Source: Zoogloeaceae bacterium (lineage in GTDB: Bacteria; Pseudomonadota; Gammaproteobacteria; Burkholderiales; Rhodocyclaceae). Taken from it: 10,204 nt of DNA. This document shows, one piece after another, positions 6,201 through 10,204 of the stretch. Made by a program: the position numbers and the translations under genes. Each line of letters begins with the position of its first letter. Within the stretch, counting starts at the first letter, position 1. Below the pieces are notes generated by a model. That model had not been told where the DNA came from, made no database searches, and was given only the letters and a program-made list of their open reading frames with translations. The stretch is taken from positions 1 to 10,204 of the forward strand of contig SSSX01000051.1 of NCBI GenBank assembly GCA_015657735.1, read 5' to 3'.

Positions 6201-7085
6201 ATGAACCCCGTCGAACGCATCGCCCCGCGCAGCGCCGACCTCGGCGACGGCATGATCGTCCGCCGCGCGCTGCCCACCCGCCAGCGCCGCATGGTCGGCG
6301 CCTGGTGCTTTCTCGACCACGCCGGCCCCATCGACTTCGCTCCCGGTGGCGGCATGCACGTCGGCGCCCACCCGCACACCTGCCTGCAGACCTTCACGTG
6401 GCTGATCGAGGGTGAAGTGCTGCACCGCGACAGCCTGGGCAACGAACAGGTGATCCGCCCCGGCCAGGTCAACCTGATGACCGCCGGGCACGGCATCGTG
6501 CATACCGAGGATTCGCTGCCCACCGCGCACCGCCTGCATGCCGCCCAGCTGTGGATCGCGCTGCCGGCCACCCTCGCCGACTGCGCGCCGGCCTTCGAGC
6601 ACTACCCCGAGCTGCCCCGCTGGAGCGCCGACGGCTGCGCCTTCACGCTGCTCGCCGGGCACTTCGGCGGCCATGCGGCACCGGCGCAGGTGCATACGCC
6701 GCTGGTCGGCCTCGACATCCTGGCCGCCGCCCCGGCGACCCTCGCGCTGCCGCTGGAGCCGGGTTTCGAGTACGGCCTGCTGGCCCTCGAAGGCGGCATG
6801 CGCATCGCCGGCGAACGCTTCGCCACCGACGAATTCGCCTTCATCGGCGCCGGCGCCGACCGGCTGCCGCTCGCGCTCGACGCCGGCAGCCGCGTCCTGC
6901 TGCTCGGCGGCGCGCCCTTCGGCGAACCGGTCCTGATGTGGTGGAACTTCGTCGGCCACAGCAAGGCGGCCATCGCCCGCGCCCAGCAGGAGTGGGAAGC
7001 CGGCGACGCGCGCTTCGGCGCGGTGGCCGGCGACAGCGGCAGCCGGCGCCTGGTCGCGCCGCCGCTGCCGTGGGCCGCTTACTGA
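6201..7085 (+). CDS. Pirin family protein (bicupin)
   Basis: A 294-residue pirin with two cupin domains; bacterial pirins are usually 230-300 residues. The N-terminal cupin has the complete metal site: GAHPHTCLQTFTW gives His57 and His59, and TAGHGIVHTEDS gives His101 and Glu103, almost the same numbering as human pirin (His56, His58, His101, Glu103). The C-terminal cupin (about 165-265) ends with PVLMWWNFVGHSK, a conserved pirin stretch. Some bacterial pirins have quercetinase activity and others bind metabolic enzymes; which applies here cannot be told. The ATG at 6201 has GGAG 5 bases upstream. It follows the OsmC gene by 16 bases, and its 3' end overlaps the converging DedA-rhodanese gene by 7 bases (7079-7085). 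Confidence 0.95.
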   Translation: MNPVERIAPRSADLGDGMIVRRALPTRQRRMVGAWCFLDHAGPIDFAPGGGMHVGAHPHTCLQTFTWLIEGEVLHRDSLGNEQVIRPGQVNLMTAGHGIVHTEDSLPTAHRLHAAQLWIALPATLADCAPAFEHYPELPRWSADGCAFTLLAGHFGGHAAPAQVHTPLVGLDILAAAPATLALPLEPGFEYGLLALEGGMRIAGERFATDEFAFIGAGADRLPLALDAGSRVLLLGGAPFGEPVLMWWNFVGHSKAAIARAQQEWEAGDARFGAVAGDSGSRRLVAPPLPWAAY

Positions 7086-8017
7086 GGCGGCGCGCTGTCG
7101 CGCCGCGTCGCGGCCAGCCACGCATCGTAGCCGCCGGCCAGGGGCCGCACCGAAAGATAGCCCTCGCCAAGCAGGCTGCGCGCCGCCTGCACGGCGCCGG
7201 CATCCTCCGGGCAGGCGCACAGGGTCACGATCGGCCGGTCCTTCGGCCAGTCGCCGACCGCTTCGCGCAGGCGGTCGTGCTCGGCCACGATGGCGCCGGG
7301 GATCGGCCCGGTTTCCGCCACCATCGTCGCCCCGCGCAGGTCGAGCAGCAGCGGCTGCACCCCGCCGTTCAATGCGGAGAGCAGTTCGTCGGGCGTGATG
7401 TGCGGCACCGCGCAGAACTTCCGGAAACGGTATTTCTGCCACAGTTTCCAGCCCAGCCACAGCGCCGCCGCCGCGAGCAGCGCCACCAGCGCGCGGCCGG
7501 CATGGGCATCCAGCGCGGCGATGACCGCCTGCACCGTTCCCTTCAGGAACCAGCCGGCGCCCAGCGCCAGCCCGGCCCACAGAGCGGCGCCGGCCGCCGC
7601 GGCCGCCACGAAGCCCGGCAGGGTCATGCGCAGCGCACCGGCAATCGGCGGCGCCACCGTCGAGAAGCCCGGCACGAACTTGGCGACCACCAGCGACGAG
7701 ACGCCCCAGCGGATGAAACGCGCCTCGGTCTGGCTGACGCACGACGACGGGTTGATCGACAGCCGGCACAGCCCCGCCAGCACCCGGTAGCCGAAGCGCC
7801 GGCCGGCCGCGTACCACAGCGCATCGGCCAGCACCGAGGCGAGGATCGCCGCCGCCAGCAGCTTGCCGAGCTGTCCGGAGCTCGCCGCCAGGCTGCCGGC
7901 GAGCAGCAGCGTCGGCACCGCCGGCACCGGCAGCCCGACCTGTTGCAGCAACACGTTGACGAACACCACGGCGACCGCGTCGCGCTGCAGCGTCTGGTGG
8001 ATTCCCGAAATGTCCAT
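7079..8017 (-). CDS. DedA family membrane protein fused to a rhodanese domain
   Basis: The 312-residue product has a DedA/SNARE-associated membrane domain (about 1-195) and a cytoplasmic C-terminal rhodanese domain (about 205-305). In the DedA part, LLQQVGLPVPAVPTLLLAGSLA, ADALWYAAGRRFG and VAKFVPGFSTVAPPIAG are typical; DedA proteins are linked to undecaprenyl-phosphate or phospholipid flipping and membrane homeostasis. After a last membrane helix (about 175-192) and a basic stretch (KYRFRK), the rhodanese has ITPDELLSAL, LLLDLRGA, and the active-site region TLCACPEDAGAVQAAR with Cys267 and Cys269. This fusion is a known architecture among proteobacteria, but its joint function is unclear. 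The ATG at 8017 matches where homologues begin; the in-frame stretch upstream is arginine-rich and lacks family character. Confidence 0.92.
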   Translation of the reverse strand: MDISGIHQTLQRDAVAVVFVNVLLQQVGLPVPAVPTLLLAGSLAASSGQLGKLLAAAILASVLADALWYAAGRRFGYRVLAGLCRLSINPSSCVSQTEARFIRWGVSSLVVAKFVPGFSTVAPPIAGALRMTLPGFVAAAAAGAALWAGLALGAGWFLKGTVQAVIAALDAHAGRALVALLAAAALWLGWKLWQKYRFRKFCAVPHITPDELLSALNGGVQPLLLDLRGATMVAETGPIPGAIVAEHDRLREAVGDWPKDRPIVTLCACPEDAGAVQAARSLLGEGYLSVRPLAGGYDAWLAATRRDSAPPQ

Positions 8018-8066
8018 GGCGACCCGATCACCGCGCCCGGCCCCCCGGCCGATGCGCCAGCCGGGG

Positions 8067-8072
8067 ATTCTA
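8067..8072 (-). promoter_or_regulatory. Candidate -10 element for the DedA-rhodanese gene
   Basis: On the minus strand the sequence reads TAGAAT, a 5/6 match to the -10 consensus, about 50 bases before the ATG at 8017. It is the most AT-rich hexamer in an otherwise GC-rich 212-base divergent gap (8018-8229). No convincing -35 is present at 16-18 bases. Confidence 0.25.
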
Positions 8073-8105
8073 GCGGACTCGGCGCGTTCAGCCGCGTTTG
8101 CCGGT

Positions 8106-8123
8106 GTGGCCCGGGTGGGCCAC
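8106..8123. other. Short GC-rich inverted repeat in the divergent gap
   Basis: GTGGCCC (8106-8112) and GGGCCAC (8117-8123) form a perfect 7-bp stem with a GGGT loop, in the middle of the 212-base gap between the divergent DedA-rhodanese and MaoC-like genes. It could be a hairpin or a protein-binding dyad. In DNA this GC-rich some such repeats arise by chance. Nothing else recognisable was seen in this gap apart from the -10 candidate and the maoC-like ribosome binding site. Confidence 0.25.
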
Positions 8124-8229
8124 GATGGTGTCGGCCAGCCTGCCGAAATCGCGAATTGCCCCGCCGCGGCCTCGCGTCCATCATGGCGCCACCGCACCGC
8201 CAGCCAGGCGGTCGACCCCGGAGACGAAC

Positions 8230-9090
8230 ATGACCGAAGCGCCCACCGGCAGTGACGATCTTTCCGCCTGGATCGGCCGCGAGGAAACCCGCCGCGACCT
8301 GATCGACGCCCGCACCGCCCACGCCCTGGCGGCAACCCTGGATTACGACGCCGCCGGGGTTTTCGCCACCGGCGCGCTACCGCCGCTGTGGCACTGGGTG
8401 TACTTCACCCCCAGCGCGCGCCGCTCCGAGCTGGGCCCCGACGGCCACCCGCGGCGCGGCGGCTTCCTGCCGCCGGTGGCGCTGCCCAACCGCATGTGGG
8501 CCGGCGGACGCTTCCGCTTCCACCAGCCGCTGCGGATCGGCGACGAGGCCACCCGGGTGTCGCGCATCGTGCGCTGCGAACGCAAGGACGGGCGCAGCGG
8601 ACCGCTGGTCTTCGTGACCGTCCGGCACGTCATTTCCGGCCCGCACGGCGTGGCGCTCGAGGAAGACCACGACATCGTCTACCGCCAGCCGGCACCCCGC
8701 GGCGGTCCGCCGGCCGGCGAGGCGGTCGCCGCCGCCGCGGAATTCCGCCAGACCATCCACCCCGATCCGGTGCTGCTGTTCCGCTACTCGGCGCTGACCT
8801 TCAACGGCCACCGCATCCACTACGACCACCCCTACGTCACCGGCGCGGAAGGCTACCCCGGCCTGATCGTGCACGGCCCGCTCACCGCCACGCTGCTCCT
8901 CGACGCCTTCCGCGCCGCGCATCCCGGCAAGGCGGTGCACAGCTTCGCCTTCCGCGCCGTCGGCCCGCTCTACGACACCCACGACTTCGACGTCTGCGGT
9001 CGCCTCGCCGGCCCGGGCCGCGCCGAACTGTGGACCGACTGCGCCGGCCGCCTGACCATGCAGGCCGAAGTCGGCTTCACCCCCGGCTAA
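8230..9090 (+). CDS. MaoC/HTD2-like hot-dog hydratase (acyl-CoA dehydratase family)
   Basis: This 286-residue protein has a double hot-dog layout. The N-terminal half (about 10-155) is FAS1-like dehydratase/MaoC_N type (PPLWHWVYF, RMWAGGRFRFHQPL, VTVRHVISGP). The C-terminal half (about 170-285) is the catalytic MaoC-like part with FRYSALTFNGHRIHYDHPYV, where Asn192, His194, His197 and Asp199 cover the hydratase motif, and GYPGLIVHGPLTATLLLDAF. The combination is typical of HTD2 (3-hydroxyacyl dehydratase) and mesaconyl-C4-CoA hydratase relatives, which hydrate or dehydrate enoyl-CoA type thioesters. The ATG at 8230 has GGAG 6 bases upstream; the open frame extends further up but without family character. 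No CoA-transferase, lyase or beta-oxidation gene is adjacent, so the substrate is open. Confidence 0.9.
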   Translation: MTEAPTGSDDLSAWIGREETRRDLIDARTAHALAATLDYDAAGVFATGALPPLWHWVYFTPSARRSELGPDGHPRRGGFLPPVALPNRMWAGGRFRFHQPLRIGDEATRVSRIVRCERKDGRSGPLVFVTVRHVISGPHGVALEEDHDIVYRQPAPRGGPPAGEAVAAAAEFRQTIHPDPVLLFRYSALTFNGHRIHYDHPYVTGAEGYPGLIVHGPLTATLLLDAFRAAHPGKAVHSFAFRAVGPLYDTHDFDVCGRLAGPGRAELWTDCAGRLTMQAEVGFTPG

Positions 9091-9119
9091 GCCGCCGCCG
9101 TCGGCCACCGCCGGGCGGC
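9091..9119. terminator. Weak hairpin between converging genes
   Basis: GCCGCC (9091-9096) and GGCGGC (9114-9119) can pair right after the maoC-like stop codon, within the 37-base gap to the converging reductase gene. There is no T-tract, and alternative pairings are possible in this repetitive GC-rich stretch, so this is a low-confidence shared terminator. Confidence 0.25.
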
Positions 9120-9127
9120 GCGGTGCG

Positions 9128-9769
9128 TCAGTAGCCGACCGTGAAGCGCTGGCGCAGCTTGAGGCCGCGCTCGGCCTCGTCGACGATGGCCACCGCCAGG
9201 TCGCTCACCGAGATCGAGGCCGGCGTGTCGCCGTCGAACAGCAGCGCGTCGGCGCCGCTGCGGAAGCGGCCGGTGCGCGGGCCGGGCACCAGGAAGGCCG
9301 GCGGCGACACGAAGGTCCAGTCGAGTTCCGTTTCGCCGCGGATGCGCTCGAGCGCCTCGCGGGCTGCCAGCGCCCCCTGCTTCCACTCGGCCGGAAAGTC
9401 CGGCGTATCGACCAGCTGCACGCCCGGCGCGACGAACAGGCTGCCGGCCCCGCCGACCACCAGCAGGCGCCGGACGCCCGCCGCCTTGACGCCGGCGACG
9501 ATGGCGTCGCTGCCGCGCAGGAACAGGTCGTGGATATCCGCCTCGCCCCAGCCCGGGTTGTAGGCGCTGATCACCGCGTCGTGGCCGGCCACCGCCCGCG
9601 CCACCTGGGCGGCGTCGAGGACATCGGCGCTCACCACCGCGAGGCCCGGACGGGCCGCGTACTTCTGCGGGTGACGCGCCAGCGCGCTCACCCGGTGGCC
9701 GCGCGACAGCAGTTCGTCGAGCAGCGCCGAACCCACGAAGCCGGTGCCACCGATCAGGGCGATTTTCAT
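9128..9769 (-). CDS. NAD(P)-binding reductase, COG2910 (NADH-flavin reductase-like)
   Basis: A 213-residue single-domain Rossmann protein of the atypical short-chain dehydrogenase/NmrA-like group, full length for COG2910. The dinucleotide motif GGTGFVG is at residues 7-13 next to the start (MKIALIGGTGFVG). Further family marks are AVISAYNPGWG (about 65-75), VRRLLVVGGAGSLFVAPGVQ, TPDFPAEWKQGALAAREAL, LDWTFVSPPAFLVPG and the C-terminal RQRFTVGY. The classic Tyr-x-x-x-Lys catalytic pair is not evident, as expected in this group. Members are annotated as putative NADH-flavin reductases; the real substrate is unknown. The ATG at 9769 has GGAG about 6 bases upstream. It is divergent from a LysR regulator 102 bases away, the usual layout of a LysR target. 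Confidence 0.93.
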   Translation of the reverse strand: MKIALIGGTGFVGSALLDELLSRGHRVSALARHPQKYAARPGLAVVSADVLDAAQVARAVAGHDAVISAYNPGWGEADIHDLFLRGSDAIVAGVKAAGVRRLLVVGGAGSLFVAPGVQLVDTPDFPAEWKQGALAAREALERIRGETELDWTFVSPPAFLVPGPRTGRFRSGADALLFDGDTPASISVSDLAVAIVDEAERGLKLRQRFTVGY

Positions 9770-9779
9770 GTCGATCTCC

Positions 9780-9866
9780 AGTTGTGTGATGTGATGGAGC
9801 CAAGGTTAAAGGCTTCACAAAACCGGCGTAAGTCGCGAGAATCCGACAACACTCTTTAGCACAACT
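9780..9866. promoter_or_regulatory. Divergent control region between reductase and lysR genes
   Basis: The 102-base gap (9770-9871) is less GC-rich than its surroundings. It contains a 7-bp inverted repeat at its two ends, AGTTGTG (9780-9786) and CACAACT (9860-9866), a tandem GTGAT motif (9786-9795), and two CTTCAC copies (9813-9818, 9865-9870). A LysR-type regulator normally binds such a gap to repress itself and control the divergent gene. I did not find a clean palindromic T-N11-A site, so the exact operator is unresolved. Confidence 0.4.
9814..9842 (+). promoter_or_regulatory. Candidate sigma-70 promoter for the lysR gene
   Basis: TTCACA (9814-9819, 5/6 match to the -35 box) and GAGAAT (9837-9842, 4/6 match to the -10 box) are separated by exactly 17 bases. 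The -10 lies 29 bases before the ATG at 9872, giving a leader of about 20-25 bases. Confidence 0.4.
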
Positions 9867-9871
9867 TCACG

Positions 9872-10204
9872 ATGATCGATTTCAAGCGTCTGGCGGTATT
9901 CGCCGCGGTGGTCGACGCGGGCTCCCTCGGCGGCGCCGGCCGGCGTCTCGGCATGACGACGTCGGCGGTCAGCCAGCACCTGCGCGCCCTCGAAGCGCAT
10001 TACGGCGTGACGCTGATCCACCGCACCACGCGCAAGCTGCGCGTCACCGACGCCGGCCAGCTCTTCGCCCGCCACTGTCAGGCGATGGTCGGCGCCGCCG
10101 ACGCCGCCGACCGCCAGCTGACGCTGGCCCGCGACGCGCCGACCGGGCAGCTGCGGGTCGCCGCGCCGGTCGGCTTCGCGCGCCACGTGGTGCCGGCGCT
10201 GACG
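9872..10204 (+). CDS. LysR family transcriptional regulator, 3' end missing
   Basis: The frame from the ATG at 9872 stays open to the last base and gives 111 residues, about a third of a 300-residue LysR regulator. Residues 4-62 are the winged helix-turn-helix: RLAVFAAVVDAGSLGGAGRR, then GMTTSAVSQHLRALEAHYG with the recognition helix, then LIHRTTRKLRVTDAGQLFARH. The following helix is the usual dimerisation linker, and GQLRVAAPVGFARHVVPAL begins the effector-binding domain. The RTTRKLRVTDAG type and the start of the effector domain resemble the large CrgA/DmlR-like subgroup. No good Shine-Dalgarno precedes the ATG, which is otherwise well placed against homologues. The divergent reductase gene is its most likely target (inference). 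Confidence 0.95.
   Translation, partial: MIDFKRLAVFAAVVDAGSLGGAGRRLGMTTSAVSQHLRALEAHYGVTLIHRTTRKLRVTDAGQLFARHCQAMVGAADAADRQLTLARDAPTGQLRVAAPVGFARHVVPALT

Noticed and set aside
8018..8335. N-terminal extension of the DedA-rhodanese gene up to 8335
   Set aside because: The extra 106 residues are Arg/Gly-rich, overlap the start of the opposite maoC-like gene, and precede the usual DedA N-terminus at 8017.
9815..9872. A minus-strand frame antisense to lysR
   Set aside because: This is a shadow of the lysR coding region; the plus-strand helix-turn-helix motif is unambiguous.

Overview
The window is about 70% GC and densely packed with ordinary chromosomal genes. Gene content (YceH-Lgt, CHASE-GGDEF, a DedA-rhodanese fusion, a COG2910-type reductase beside a LysR regulator) and codon use suggest a betaproteobacterium, possibly of the Rhodocyclales (Azoarcus/Thauera-like). 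That placement is inference from style and content, not from a marker gene. I see no tRNA, rRNA, CRISPR array, insertion sequence, phage gene or other sign of recent transfer. No gene-free stretch exceeds about 212 bases.

Layout. Positions 2-1413 (+) hold the 3' part of a YceH/DUF480 gene and lgt, the first enzyme of lipoprotein maturation. Facing them, 1465-2480 (-) is an azlC-azlD pair with a 4-base ATGA overlap, a predicted branched-chain amino acid exporter. A 139-base divergent gap leads to 2620-5690 (+), a tight three-gene unit: a periplasmic solute-binding protein, a membrane CHASE-GGDEF diguanylate cyclase whose TTG start overlaps the previous stop, and a TRIC/UPF0126 channel-like membrane protein. 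Next come an OsmC-family protein and a pirin (5777-7085, +). They converge on a DedA-rhodanese fusion (7079-8017, -), with the two 3' ends overlapping by 7 bases. After a 212-base divergent gap lies a MaoC/HTD2-like hydratase (8230-9090, +). It converges on a COG2910-type NAD(P)-binding reductase (9128-9769, -). That gene is divergent from a LysR-family regulator (9872 to the window edge, +), cut off after 111 residues.

How the genes may work together. The most interesting unit is 2620-5690. A solute-binding protein has no ABC permease or ATPase beside it but is translationally coupled to a c-di-GMP synthase with a periplasmic CHASE sensor domain. This resembles known cases where a binding protein acts as the ligand-sensing subunit of a membrane c-di-GMP enzyme (NspS-MbaA of Vibrio cholerae). 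The LysR gene probably controls the divergent reductase. OsmC and pirin look like a small redox-related pair. The rest is housekeeping or general metabolism. I found no clearly undescribed system; the sensor-cyclase-channel unit is the best candidate for follow-up.
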